NCBI GenBank assembly: GCA_018398815.1
Contig: CM031622.1
Location: forward strand, 25,222,097 to 25,286,096
Reading direction: 5' to 3'
Length of the DNA stretch: 64,000 bases
DNA from: Conus ventricosus
Taxonomy: Eukaryota; Mollusca; Gastropoda; Neogastropoda; Conidae
Shown one piece after another: positions 1 through 10,206 of this stretch. How positions within the stretch are numbered: position 1 is the stretch's first letter; every line of letters begins with the position of its first letter. The translations under genes and the position numbers were made by a program. The notes under the pieces are model-generated. The model had not been told where the DNA came from. It did not search any database and saw only the letters and a list, made by a program, of their open reading frames with translations.

Positions 1-1187
1 ACTTGATATATTGAACATCAGAACACTGAGAGGGTATCGTTGTGGGTTGTTTGTGACTGTCATGGACAGGCGTGCACTCCTTTGAATGGCTTATGAGCTG
101 AAGCTGAATTCAAGCAACAAACACAGCTCTCAGCGCAAGTAGCCTCCAATCAAAATTGGGTCAGAGCTGTCTCTGGATTTAAAAAAAATTGAAAAGAATG
201 AATAGCCTATAATAAAGTTGGGTCAGAACCATCTCTAGGTAGAAAAGATGAAAAGTATCCACCAAAAGTATGATGTATACCAGCTAAGATGAATCGCAAT
301 CAGCTTTTTGACCTCTCTGAATTCCTCTCCTCAGGCTGTTGTCACAGAACCACTGAACCCAGACCAGTCACTTGGCCAACAGCTGTAAGAATCGGAACAA
401 ATGTGAAACCACCAGATATACAGGATTTGTCATTGACCTCCTTTGAACCATGACTATTATGGTCAAATTGATGGTTGTGTGATACAGTGGTGTTAGTAGG
501 TTCAAGGTGTTTGCAGATGTAAAATGAAACCTTGACAGGAGCATAGATGTTTGTATGTTTGTGTTTCTGGCAGTTAGTGTTTCTTCTCATTAGTCTGTAA
601 ATGAAGACGTCTTGGTTTGTGACTAAGTGTGTATAGGGTGAACGTATGTGTGTAGTAGTGTGTAACTGTACATGCATGTGCATGTATAGAGTTAGATGTT
701 GAACTCCACAGTTGCCATGTATGTGCTTTGATCTGTCTGATGTAATGTTAGTGTATCTGCTCTCCATTCAGATAAACCATGTGATCTAGGCACATTGGGT
801 AATGAAAATATAATCTGTTGCATCATCTTATAAACCCTTTGCCTCTCTTGCCGTAATTGTAATTTTCGAAAACCTCTTGGTTTGACATGCTGTCTGTCAA
901 TAATCTGTAAATGCTTTAATTTTGATTTGGGTTTATTGAATGCTTAATTCAGTTCTCTGACAAATTGTATTTAAAATATCATACTGACCTGCAGGTGATT
1001 CTGGTTTACCATGTCAACAGTGGATTTATCTGCAGTGAAAGTCTCAGAGTATCCCAACATAATGTTCTGTCTGTAACAACGGGCGGTGTATCAGAGAGAT
1101 TACAGTCATGGTGACTCATGTACAGCAGCGTTTCAGCTTGAGGGCAGTGCAAAGTGAGGTAACTGTAGACAGAGATCTAAACAAATT
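1..1187. other. Unassigned stretch, probably intron of the SLC12A8-like gene
   Basis: I see no convincing exon, RNA gene or complete element here. A 141-codon open frame on the minus strand (342-767) is rich in His/Thr from TG-rich DNA and resembles no family. The left flank of a foldback repeat may begin around 1120. The stretch lies upstream of an exon that starts in mid-protein, so it is probably intronic, but that is inference. Confidence 0.4.
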
Positions 1188-1466
1188 TTAAAAGTGATTA
1201 TTATGACTCCACCGAAGAGTGTGGACAAACGAATCACAAGATGAAACACGACGCGTTTTGACCTCTTTGGTCGTTTCAGCTGAGATAAACAACGCCCATC
1301 TTGTACCAAATTCTACAAAAGTAAGTGATCGCTCATTCTTCATTTTCCTTGACCTGCGTGTTGTTTATCTTGCTTGAAGAAGACCTAAGAGGTTGAAATG
1401 GTTCGGTTTTTGTCTTGTGATCCATTTATCCACGTTGTTCGATGGGGTCATAATAATTGCTTTTAA
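1188..1466. repeat. Foldback (long inverted repeat) element, copy 1
   Basis: The two halves are inverted copies. The left arm reads GTGTGGACAAACGAATCACA and the right arm, reverse-complemented, reads CAACGTGGATAAATGGATCA. Both continue into a match around TTTGACCTCTTTGGTC. The ends TTAAAAG and CTTTTAA mirror each other. A second, more complete copy lies at 59357-59745 with the same arm motifs (CACAAGAC, AGAGGTCGAAAC). This is a non-autonomous element with no coding capacity. Superfamily is unassigned and the outer boundaries are approximate, since similarity to the second copy may extend leftward to about 1120. Confidence 0.7.
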
Positions 1467-1769
1467 CCCTTTCCCTGCCACAGTATAAGAGCTTTTTGTA
1501 TTGCTGAGTGCCGGGGCTTTTTTGCAGTAGGTTCACTCATCTGTTCACTCTCATTCATTTATTGAGATATCTCTTAGATTTTTAGCATGTTTTTTTTCTT
1601 ATACCCTGTGCTATGATGTAGTATCATAATGATTTGATTTTGCTGGTCATTAGTATGATAAAAAGCAACTGTTTTTGTAATAAGTACCCCGTAGTAGACG
1701 CGATTACGGGTGTACAAGATCGTGAAAACGACCCCGTAATAGACACGGGGCAAGCAGGGAAGAGGTTAA
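1463..1769. mobile_element. TTAA-flanked MITE (piggyBac-like)
   Basis: The left end is TTAACCCTTTCCCTGCC. The right end, reverse-complemented, is TTAACCTCTTCCCTGC. The short terminal inverted repeat is imperfect and sits directly inside TTAA at both sides, which is the target duplication of piggyBac-type elements. The interior is 307 bp, AT-rich and non-coding. It shares its left TTAA with the right end of the neighbouring foldback element and ends only 61 bp upstream of exon 1831-2024, so it displaced whatever pyrimidine tract that acceptor had. Confidence 0.6.
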
Positions 1770-1830
1770 AATTTGAGGACAGTATGTCAGAGTCATTATT
1801 ATCATTGAGGACTGGCATGGTGGTGTGCAG

Positions 1831-2024
1831 CGGGGGCCGAACAAAGTGCCAGTGCCGGCCCTGGTGGTGATCACGCTGGTGGTGCTGCTCTTCATCTGCA
1901 TCGGCGACGTCAACTCCCTGGCCCCTGTGGTCACCACCGCCTTCATGCTCACCTACGCTGCCATCGACTACTCCTACTTCGCCCTGGCCATGTCCTACGA
2001 CAAACGCCAGGACAGGGAGGCGAG
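1831..2024 (+). CDS. SLC12A8: SLC12A8-like exon A: transmembrane segment ending DYSY
   Basis: Read in phase 0 from after GTGCAG, the exon encodes a hydrophobic stretch (VPALVVITLVVLLFICIGDV) and then LAPVVTTAFMLTYAAIDYSY, the family pattern of a late SLC12 membrane helix pair. It ends with a charged segment (YDKRQDREA) and a consensus donor AG|GTGAGT at 2025, leaving two bases of an Arg codon that exon B completes. The acceptor is poor: no pyrimidine tract is visible, and a TTAA-type MITE ends 61 bp upstream. GC-rich third positions contrast with the AT-rich surroundings, supporting coding. The exact 5' boundary is therefore less sure than the 3' one. Confidence 0.85.
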
Positions 2025-2894
2025 GTGAGTGTGTGTCATGTGTTATGATCGACAGCAGGAAAGAGAAGCAAGGTGAGTGCGTCATGTCCTATAAAAAATG
2101 CCAGGAAAGAGGTATGGTGAGTGTGTGCCATGTCCTGTGATAAACACCAGGAAAGAGAGGAAAGATGTGTGATGCCATGTCCTGTGATAAACACCAGGAA
2201 AGAGAGGAAAGATGTGTGATGCCATGTCCTGAGATAAACGCCAGGAAAGAGAGGAAAGATGTGTGATGCCATGTCCTGTGATAAACGCCAGGAAAGAGAG
2301 GAAAGATGTGTGATGCCATGTCCTGTGATAAAGGCCAGGAAAGAGAGGAAAGATGTGTGATGCCATGTCCTGTGATAAACACCAGGAAAGAGAGGAAAGA
2401 TGTGTGATGCCATGTCCTGTGATAAACACCAGGAAAGAGAGGAAAGATGTGTGATGCCATGTCCTGTGATAAACACCAGGAAAGAGAGGAAAGATGTGTG
2501 ATGCCATGTCCTGTGATAAACACCAGGAAAGAGAGGAAAGATGTGTGATGCCATGTCCTGTGATAAACACCAGGAAAGAGAGGAAAGATGTGTGATGCCA
2601 TGTCCTGTGATAAACACCAGGAAAGAGAGGAAAGATGTGTGATGCCATGTCCTGTGATAAACGCCAGGAAAGAGAGGAAAGATGTGTGATGCCATGTCCT
2701 GTGATAAACACCAGGAAAGAGAGGAAAGATGTGTGATGCCATGTCCTGTGATAAATGCCAGGAAAGAGAGGAAAGATGTGTGATGCCATGTCCTATGAGA
2801 GACTCCAGGAAAGAGTAGCAAGGTGTGTGCTATGACAGAGGCCTGGAAAGAGAGGCAAAATGTGTGTGTGTGTGTGCGTATGTGTGTGTATGTG

Positions 2895-2945
<51 letters not shown>

Positions 2946-2946
<1 letters not shown>

Positions 2947-3881
2947 AGGGATGAAAACTCCTCCGCCGTCTCCGCCGTTATTTTTTCGCATCTCCGCCGA
3001 AAGAAAAAGTCTCCGCCGAAAAATTATTCGAAGAATGATGCTCAGAAACGATCTCAACTTGTCTGCACAGCGAATTTCTTCTCTGTCGGTAATGTTCTCA
3101 AACGGCGTAGTTCTCATTCTGTTTCCTTCCAGTATCATTTATCATCATGGCGTCGATTCACAGTGAGAGTTTGCCGCTAGTGAGTGCAAACAAAACGAAA
3201 AAAAAAGAAGAAAGAAGTATGTGAACCACTAGAAGACCGAGTGGCAGCAGAAGGACGTGTGTGACCGCAGAGTCGCGGATGCAATAAGAAAACATGACAA
3301 AGACGGCGAATTTGAAGTGTTTTGCGAGCCTTGCCAAAAACGTGTCTACTTTGGTAGTCGTGGCTTTGTAGCAATCAGAGATCACATCGAGCGTCCCAGT
3401 CATCAACAGAAAATGTGTGTGTTTCCCACACCATTACAGCATGTTTTCAGATCATTGGGTATGCAACAATCTACGTTTAATTTCCAAAGATAGTTTGACT
3501 CCTACTCTAAGTACTTCCACTCGTAGAGTCTTCAAAGCAAGGGAAAAACGTCAAAGTGACGAAAAGAATATAAAAGAACAAATGACATCAAAATAACTGA
3601 TGTCACAACAGTATTGTGTAACACTTTTCCCCTGGTATAATGCAAGCGTTTGCTACATTTGTTAGGTGTCTGCTAACAGCCCCCCTATGAAATCCTTTTC
3701 CACCAGCCCACTCCCCCCACTACCTATATACTTTCTCTACTCCTCCTCCTTCTCCCCCAACCCCCACCCTCACCCCACAACACGCATACCCCACACACTT
3801 CGCCCCCTCCCCCCCACCCCCACCTCACACACACACACAAACAACCCCCCCCCCCCCCCACACACACACACACAATCACCC

Positions 3882-3912
<31 letters not shown>

Positions 3913-4554
3913 ACACACACACACTTGTCAAGAGGGGGGGGGGGGATATGATTAGTTGTAAGAGGGAAGTTAGGGGGGGGGTGTACTGTTGTGACATCAG
4001 TTTGTTTTTATGTCATTTGTTCTTTTATGTTCTTTTTTTGTGTTTAGTGTTTCCTGACGAAGGGTCTAAGGCCCAAAAGCTTCAGTTTTTTTTTTTTAAG
4101 GACTTCAAAGTAATCATTTTTCATATTGTGTTTATTGAAGTCCAGCAGTCGTTTTCATACATCTGATTTACTTAGTTTGATTTCCCACTCTGATTTACTT
4201 ATCTACAAGCCTTATTCTTTATGTCCTGAAAGCACTGTTTGTCAAATTTTCTTTAGCTAGAGTTCTGAGGATTCATCATACTAAATGTTTGTCTCAATTG
4301 ACATAGTTTCTTTCCACATCAGTCTCAGTCTTCATGGTGTTGAAAGCTGATCTATAGAATGAGTTGTTTAGAAGCAAGAAAGTGATTTCTAAAGAATTTT
4401 ATGCCATATTTAATACAAAATATGCTTCAGCTTCAGGGGGCGCCGCCCCCTGACCCCGCTGGGCTGTTGCCCATGTACCCCACTGGGGGCCCATGGTGAA
4501 CCCCCAGATCCCCGCCAATCTCCTCTTTTTTTTTTAAAACTGTTTTCATCCCTG
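2946..4554 (+). mobile_element. hAT-like DNA element, copy 1, with zinc-finger ORF remnant
   Basis: Termini are perfect 13-bp inverted repeats, CAGGGATGAAAAC at 2946-2958 and its complement at 4542-4554. Flanks are GTGTGTGT on both sides, consistent with an 8-bp hAT target duplication although it sits in a TG tract. A second copy lies inverted at 29627-31257. Inside are a run of CCGCCG-type triplets near the left end, a short ORF with a zinc-finger-like FCEPCQKRV...DHIERPSHQ motif (3257-3490), C-rich and CA microsatellites (3780-3925), the motif CCTGACGAAGGGTCTAAGGC near 4052, and a GC-rich hairpin next to CTTCAGCTTCAGGGGG (about 4425-4500). No transposase catalytic domain is present, so it is non-autonomous. 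Confidence 0.85.
3257..3493 (+). pseudogene. Zinc-finger (BED-like) remnant inside hAT-like element
   Basis: A 78-codon open stretch encodes a single finger with Cys-x2-Cys (FCEPCQ) followed about 18 residues later by two His in DHIERPSHQ, and ends after STFNFQR. An upstream ATG in GGCGTCGATT (about 3149) opens a short Lys-rich N-terminus but stops before joining this frame, so the reading frame is broken. The same finger occurs on the minus strand in the second element copy (30703-30903). Fingers like this sit at the N-terminus of hAT-family transposases or of proteins captured by them. Here it is probably non-functional. Confidence 0.6.
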
Positions 4555-5785
4555 GTGTGTGTTCTACTACAAATGCCAGAAAAGAGAGGCAAGGTATGTG
4601 TGTGCCATATCCCGTAACAAATGCTGGGAAGGCAGGCAACATATGCTGGGATGACAGAGGCCCGGAAAGAGAGGCAAAATGTGTGTGTGTGTGTGCGTAT
4701 GTGTGTGTATGTGCATGTGTGTGTGTATGCCATGACCTACGACAATTGCCAGGGAAGAGAGGAAAGACTGGAGTTTGTGCCACGTCTTGTGATAAATATA
4801 AGGAAAGAGAGCTATGGAGAGTGCGTGCTATGTCCAGTGACAAACGTAAGGGAGAAAAGGTAAGATGAATGTGTGCCATGCCCTGCGACAGGTGCTAGCA
4901 AAAGAAGGCAAGGTGTGTGTGTGTATCCCATATACTCCCACAAATGCGAGGAAACAGAAGCATTGTTTATTTGTTTGTGTGTGCACCATGTCCTATGACA
5001 ACCCTCAATAAAGAGAGGCAAGCTGTGAGTGTATGCCATGTCCCCATGGCATACGTCAAAAAAGACCAGAGAAGTGTGAGCGTGTGCAATGTCATATGAC
5101 AAACATCAGGAAAGAGAATTAAGATGACTGTTTGCCATGTTCAACAGCAAACACGAAGAAAGAGAGGCAAGATAGATATGTGTGCCTCGTCCAATGATAA
5201 ACGTCAGACAAGAGGGGCAAAGTGAGGGAGTTGTATGTCCTATGATAAAGCCAGTAAAGAAAGTCTGGGTGTGTTCTGTGTTCTATGATGAACATCAGGA
5301 ATAAAGGGCAAGATAAGCTGTTGCTTTGGCCCGTGATAAATGCTAAGAAAGAGGGGCGATGTGGATGTATGGTTGTGACAAAAGGTGTAGTTTTATTGGT
5401 CTAACTGGGTGAAGTTTGGATTTTGTCTTTCCAGTTAAAAGAGAAAGAGGATTGGTTAGTTTGTGTCTGCCCCCACCCCCACCCTCCACCCCTAACATCT
5501 CCCAGCAGAAATTTGGCTGAAAAATAAAGGCCTTCTTTCCGTAGTTTTTCTCTAACAGAGATGTGAACTGCTCTGTTGATGTGTGTACATATGAGTGTGT
5601 TTGAGTCTGTCTGCCTCTTGCCTGACTGATCAACATGGGTATTGAACCAAGAACCCTTGGGTCAGGGGAAACAACTCTGTATCCATCAGACCAACCAGTC
5701 TGCTGCCAGCATAAAGCACTTGCTGCTCTTTTCCCCAGTGAGGAGAGAAAGGGCTGACGGCTGTGGTGTGTGGTGTGTATCTCAG

Positions 5786-5897
5786 GTTCACCAGCAGTGC
5801 TGCCACAGGGCCCGACAAGGACCAGAAAGCCGTGGACTCCGACCCTGTCAACGGCTTCCTGTTCCACGACAAGGCTGTCGACATCTCTTCACACAAG
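5786..5897 (+). CDS. SLC12A8: SLC12A8-like exon B: hydrophilic linker
   Basis: After ATCTCAG the first base G completes the Arg codon left by exon A (AG+G). The frame then reads FTSSATGPDKDQKAVDSDPV and NGFLFHDKAVDISSHK, ending in phase 0 at AAG|GTTTGT. The sequence is polar and matches the expectation of a cytosolic linker between the last membrane segments of SLC12A8. The exact phase fit, GC-rich codons and a good acceptor support it. Its last 18 bases (GACATCTCTTCACACAAG) plus donor are duplicated in the intron that follows. Confidence 0.85.
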
Positions 5898-6300
5898 GTT
5901 TGTCTTCACTTCGCTGTCTGTCTTCTGTTGTTTCCTTCTTAGGACATTTCCTCACACAAGGTACACCTTCACTTCGCTGTCTGTCTTCTCCTGTTGTTTT
6001 CTTCTTAGGACATTTCCTTACATAGGGCACACATACGCTTCCCTGTCTCTCTGCTCCCAGGTGTTACATTCTCTTCTTTTGTTCTTGCGACATCTCACAT
6101 CAGGTACACCTTCAGTTCGTTGTCTGTCTTCTCCCAGGTGTTACTTTCTTTTGTTCTTACAACATCTCACATCAGGTACACCTTCAGTTCCCAGTCTGTC
6201 TTCTGCCAGGTGTAACTTTCTCTTGTTTCCCCCTGTGAGGTCTCCTCACACACAGTGCAGCTTCTGTTTGCTGTCTATCTCCTCCCTTGTTTTTACCTCC
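5876..6300 (+). repeat. Tandem array copying exon B end, donor and an acceptor-like AG
   Basis: Units of about 65-73 bp repeat the last exon-B bases and the start of the intron: GACATCTCTTCACACAAG|GT, then GACATTTCCTCACACAAG|GT at 5943-5962, then GACATTTCCTTACATAG at 6009, then looser copies (GACATCTCACATCAGGTACA at about 6089 and AACATCTCACATCAGGTACA at about 6160). Each unit also carries CTTCGCTGTCTGTCTTCT and a pyrimidine tract ending TTCTTAG, so copies 2 and 3 are preceded by an acceptor-like site. About six units are visible, decaying away from the exon. Confidence 0.8.
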
Positions 6301-6383
6301 TGTTGTTTTCTTTTAATGAAACATGCCATGCTTTGTCAGTCTCTGTGACAGTCTCTCTGCAGCGTTGTCTGTCCCCATCCTTC

Positions 6384-6690
6384 TCTCAAAGTCTCTCTCT
6401 TTCTCTGTATCCCTTCCTCTCTGACTGTCTGTTTGTCTTTCTCAGTCTGTTGATTTCCTCCCTTCCTCTCTCTCTGTCTTCCTGTCTGTTTGTCTTTCTC
6501 AGTCTGTTGATTTCCTCCCTTCCTCTCTCTCTGTCTTCCTGTCTGTTTGTCTTTCTCAGTCTGTTGATTTCCTCCCTTCCTCTCTCTCTGTCTTCCTGTC
6601 TGTTTGTCTTTCTCAGTCTGTTGATTTCCTCCCTTCTTCTCTCTCTGTCTTCCTGTCTGTTTGTCTTTCTCAGTCTCTTTGTTGATTTCT
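6384..6690 (+). repeat. Pyrimidine-rich 57-bp tandem repeat ahead of exon C
   Basis: About five copies of a CT-rich unit containing CTTTCTCAGTCTGTTGATTT and CTCCCTTCCTCTCTCTCTGT run up to the acceptor of exon 6703-6907. The final, shortened copy (CTTTCTCAGTCTCTTTGTTG) leads into TTGGCAG. The array therefore extends the polypyrimidine tract and contains several TCTCAG decoy acceptors. Open frames across it on both strands are by-products of the low-complexity sequence. Confidence 0.75.
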
Positions 6691-6702
6691 GTCTGTTGGC
6701 AG

Positions 6703-6907
6703 GATTCCTTTGAGAAGCTGGCCGTGGACCTGGACAAGCTGTTTCCAGAGCGGCTGACCCAGCGCGGACAGCACCATCTGGTGAGGCAGAGCTTCGTCAA
6801 TAACAGCAACGCCACCACACCCGAGGCTGACTTTGACGCCACCAAGCGTCGTCTGTCTGCCACCGAGGCCTCTGTGGACAACGTCAACGACACCTCGCAG
6901 CTTTTAG
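6703..6907 (+). CDS. SLC12A8: SLC12A8-like exon C: linker with acidic/charged segment
   Basis: This exon starts in phase 0 after TTGGCAG and reads DSFEKLAVDLDKLFPERLTQ, with later segments HHLVRQSFVNNSNATTPEAD and KRRLSATEASVDNVNDTSQ, ending with one base of a Gly codon at TTTTAG|GTCAGT. GC-rich third positions, consensus splice sites and the correct phase to both neighbours support coding. It contains NNSN and NDTS sequons. No membrane segment is present, consistent with the long loop of SLC12A8-type proteins. The residues themselves are not strongly conserved, so the assignment depends on the flanking exons. Confidence 0.85.
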
Positions 6908-9350
6908 GTCAGTGGCTGTGGTGTGGGGGAGGTGGCATGTTAACTATTTTCAGTTGTGTTACTCACTATTGGCAAGCGCCTGTAGCTTTTAACATAACCA
7001 CATCCGGTTTTGCTTGCTGAGCATGTGGGTAGTGGATCATCCTGTTTTGACCTTGTGAATTTAGCATTAGTGAATTGAAACTTGGTGGAGAAACTCGTAC
7101 GGGTCAGACCAGAAAGTTTGTAGCTTGATGCCAAGAGAATCAGGGTAGAGGTTTTCTGACCAGTTATTTTTCAGTGCAGGTTTTCCACAACATCACACAT
7201 GCTTCAGCAGAGGCAAAATGTATATTTCTTTCCATGGTGAAATTTCTTTCGCAATCACGCCTCTCTTGTAATGGCTGTCAAAGGCTGCACTTGTCAACAT
7301 TGTACAGTCTGGAGTTTTCTTGGGGTGAATTCCACTGTCTACAGGAGCATTAACCGCCTCAGCTATCATCATCTTCCACACCAACAACACTATCACACCG
7401 CGTTAACTCTTCCTTTTAACATGGCTCTGATTCAAGTAGTACTGTGTTGAATACTTCACATGAATAATGACAAAAACTGTCTGCCACCAAAGAGGTCACC
7501 ATTTTCTGATGCTGCTGCATGTGAATAAAATCACCACGTCAAGATATTTGTGTAGTGTGTGTGTGTGTGTGTGAGTGCCTCATTTTATCAGCTCCAACCA
7601 TCTGTATGAGAGCTGATCCAAAATGCTCCAAGGGAAAAAGTCTTCAGCAGGCAGAAGTCTTCATTGGAAAGTAAAGCTGGTATTGCCAAAGACAAACATG
7701 TTTCAGGGGGAAAAAAAGAGTGTGTAAAGGGAGGAAGCCTTTAGTGGATCAATTTTCATCGGCAGATTGGTTTGCACAGAAAACCTGTTACACCAAAGCC
7801 ATTTTCTGAGTCACTTACATCTACTGTGAGGAAGGCCACCTCCAAATTTGTCCCTGCTCTTGACTTCATTGAATGTACATTATGGAAAGGATTCTTAAAG
7901 TGAAGAACCCAGAAACAGCTAATCAGCTGTGTGAAGCAATCATCCTTAATTGTCCATAATACTTTGGCGCAACCAGAACCAGTTTACGACTGTCTTGTCA
8001 AGAGATGGTCAATGTTTTCCTATGTATGTTAAAGATATTCACATATTCAAAGTTTCCCGAAGTTGGAGTATGGCTGCCTGAATGGTGGGATAAAAAACGG
8101 TCATACACACAAAACGCCACTCTCTTTGTTGGGTAGATAGGATTAATCCTTGCCTGTCTATACAGGGAGTGTCCGTAGGAGTATCAGCCTGCGTACACGA
8201 AAAAAAGAAAAGAAAGAAAAAAAGAAAATATTCAGAGTAATTCTTTGGAGAGTGAGGTTTTAGAAACAGTAAAATTGTCTTCGAGTCAGCTTTATGAGGG
8301 TAGTGCCTGTTTTTCCCACCTCTTAAGAAGAAAAGGAACTAATTCCAGCTGGCTGGCTAGGATAATGTGTTCAAGTGAGGACATAGAACTGGGAATGTGC
8401 TTGATCATGCTTCAACTTGTCTTTAAAAAAAGTCAGTTCTGTAACCATCGCACTATCTGATCCATTTTTCAGAGCAGAGGTCAACCAGACATAAATCAGT
8501 AAGACTGGTCAGTTATTCGAAGTGATAAGGGTTTTTTTTTTTTTGTCAGGAAAGGAAAGTAAAATGACAGCAATATATCAAACACAAGCATGGACAAATA
8601 CACACAGAAGCATGTGCACACATCCCAGACATACTTGCTTTTGATTGGTGGAAGAAGGAACAACCAGGAAGAAAGCACACAAACTGAGACTTGATAGAGG
8701 GTGCTACTTATACTTAGACATGGGCAGCACCATTCATGCCGAGTGATAACAGTGGTTTTCCAGGTTGTCATTGTAGAAAAATTGGGACAAAAAACACCTT
8801 TGTTTGATACTGGAAGTCATCCTAAGAAAGCTCCCGGTTTCTACTTAACAGTTGAATGCAGTTCATGACATGCATTACATGAAATGCGTGATTGTGAAAC
8901 ACGTGTCAAGAAAGAAACACATGTTTTCAGTCTCTCAACAGTGTAAAAATCAGTGAAGTGACACTTTTGTGTGTGTATGTATTATGCTGATGGAAACGTT
9001 GCACTATATATGCATCTGTCCAACATAAAGATACTTCAGAAAGTGGTGTGTTATCAAAAGTTGCATGTTTTCAGAACTCACATCTTTATATGAAAAAGTT
9101 AATTTAGCTGTAAATCTTCTAACATCAGTGGAAATGTATTTAAGTCTTTCGTATTCACACTCATTCCTAGGCTAGGACTCTGAGATTTTACCGTTGGTAA
9201 GAGTTGTGTTTACGTGACTGTTGACAATCTCACCTTCAAGGTCCATTTGCAGGGGGGGGGGGGGGGGGGGGGGGAGGGGCTGTAATAATTAGGTGTCCTG
9301 AAATAAATGAATTATGAAAGCTGTCAAAAACTGACAGAAAATGAAAACAA
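6908..9350 (+). other. Intron with SINE fragment, otherwise nothing recognised
   Basis: This is unique-looking AT-rich intron sequence. The only recognisable piece is the 3' part of a SINE-A copy at about 8055-8190. A poly-G tract lies at 9251-9274. No further exon with acceptable splice sites and phase was found, and none is needed because exons C and D join in phase. Confidence 0.5.
8055..8190 (+). repeat. SINE-A fragment (3' part)
   Basis: The stretch contains GTTGGAGTATGGCTGCCTGA, GGGATAAAAAACGGTCATAC, GGGTAGATAGGATTAATCCT and GGGAGTGTCCGTAGGAGTAT, then an A-rich tail. The same words occur, reverse-complemented, in the fuller copies at 35895-36345 and 47150-47585. The tRNA-like head is missing here, as expected for 5'-truncated SINEs. 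Confidence 0.7.
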
Positions 9351-9355
9351 CGTAG

Positions 9356-9357
<2 letters not shown>

Positions 9358-9397
<40 letters not shown>

Positions 9398-9841
9398 CAT
9401 GGTGTGATGTTGATGGTTTGACATGTACAGTAGTGGTTTAGTCCAGTAGCTGTGTGTGTGTGTTGTGGTGGTGTGTGTGTGTGATGTTGATGTGTTTGGA
9501 CATGTACAGTAGTGGTTAGTCCAGTAGCTGTGTGTGTGTGTATGTGTGTGTGTGTGTGTGTGATGTTGATGTGTTTGACATGTACAGTAGTGGTTTAGTC
9601 CCAGTAGCTGTGTGTGTGTGTGTGTGTGTGTGTAACTGAGTGGTGTGTAACATGAGTGTGTGTAACATGGTGTGATGTTAATGTGTTGACTGTACAGCAG
9701 TGGTTTAGTCCAGTAGCTTTGTGTGTGTGTGTGTGTGGTGTGTGTGTGTGGTGTGTGTGTAAAAGTGAGTATGACATGATGTGTTTGACATGTACAGTAG
9801 TGGGTTAGTCACAGTAGCTGTGTGTGCGTGCGTGCGTGCGT

Positions 9842-9886
<45 letters not shown>

Positions 9887-10020
9887 CGTGAGTATGATGT
9901 TGATGTGTGTGACATGGCAGTAGTGGGTAAGTCAAGTAGCTGTGTGTATGTGACTTCTCTGTGTGTGTGTAATATGTGTGTGGTGTGTGTATGTGACCTC
10001 TATGTGTGTGTGTGATGTTT
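9358..10020 (+). repeat. TG-rich tandem repeat before exon D
   Basis: Irregular units combine (TG)n runs with GTGATGTTGATGTGTTTGAC and ATGTACAGTAGTGGTTTAGT then CCAGTAGCTGTG. They run right up to the acceptor GTGTGTGATGTTTCAG of exon 10024-10105. The word GTGTGATGTT occurs both in the units and at the acceptor, so this too may be junction-seeded, but the TG background makes that weak. Confidence 0.7.
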
Positions 10021-10023
10021 CAG

Positions 10024-10105
10024 GGGGAAGAAAACTCCAACACAGAGATACCAAACAGCCCAGGTCGTGGTACTCCGTTCTCTGCAATCGATGGCTGTCG
10101 TGTGG
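10024..10105 (+). CDS. SLC12A8: SLC12A8-like exon D: approach to the last membrane segment
   Basis: After GTTTCAG, two bases complete the Gly codon from exon C. The frame then reads GRKLQHRDTKQPRSWYSVLC and NRWLSC, ending GG|GTAAG. The pattern W-Y-S-x3-C-N-x-W-x-S is what SLC12A8 shows just before its last conserved membrane helix (vertebrate CNPWVS). A different frame is also open but lacks this pattern and violates the exon C phase. The exon ends with two codon bases whereas exon E resumes in phase 0, a one-base conflict discussed in the findings. Confidence 0.8.
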
Positions 10106-10206
10106 GTAAGTGCTCATGTATCACACAGTCAGTGAAGAGGTTTTATTCACGTCACTCTTTGGAAAAAAAAGTGTTTCACCATGCTTGCTATGTCACCATC
10201 TCTGCC

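Larger units (their letters stand above)
1985..5380 (+). repeat. Minisatellite built from the end of exon A plus its splice donor; interrupted by a hAT-like element
   Basis: The exon end reads GCCATGTCCTACGACAAACG then CCAGGACAGGGAGGCGAG|GTGAGT. The following units read GCCATGTCCTGTGATAAACA then CCAGGAAAGAGAGGAAAGAT, about 47-48 bp each, so the array unit is a copy of the exon end and donor. The first derived units keep GTGAGT (2073-2078 and 2117-2122). Homogeneous units from about 2140 to 2800 have lost it (AAAGATGTGTG). Beyond a (TG)n at 2864-2945 the array is split by a 1.6-kb element (2946-4554) and continues, much more degenerate, from 4563 to about 5380, where several units still carry CCAGGAAAGAGA-like cores. 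Confidence 0.85.

Noticed and set aside
342..767. 141-codon minus-strand frame
   Set aside because: His/Thr-rich composition arises from TG-rich DNA. There is no motif, no splice context and no similarity to neighbours.
2036..2821. Minus-strand open frames of 217-261 codons with a repeating FLSFLVFITGHG pattern
   Set aside because: They translate the 47-48-bp minisatellite. All three frames are open at once and show the same repeated words, so they reflect low stop density and not a gene.
3666..4166. 166-codon Pro/His/Thr-rich frame
   Set aside because: It lies over the C-rich and CA microsatellite part of the hAT-like element and is antisense-like in the second copy. Low complexity.
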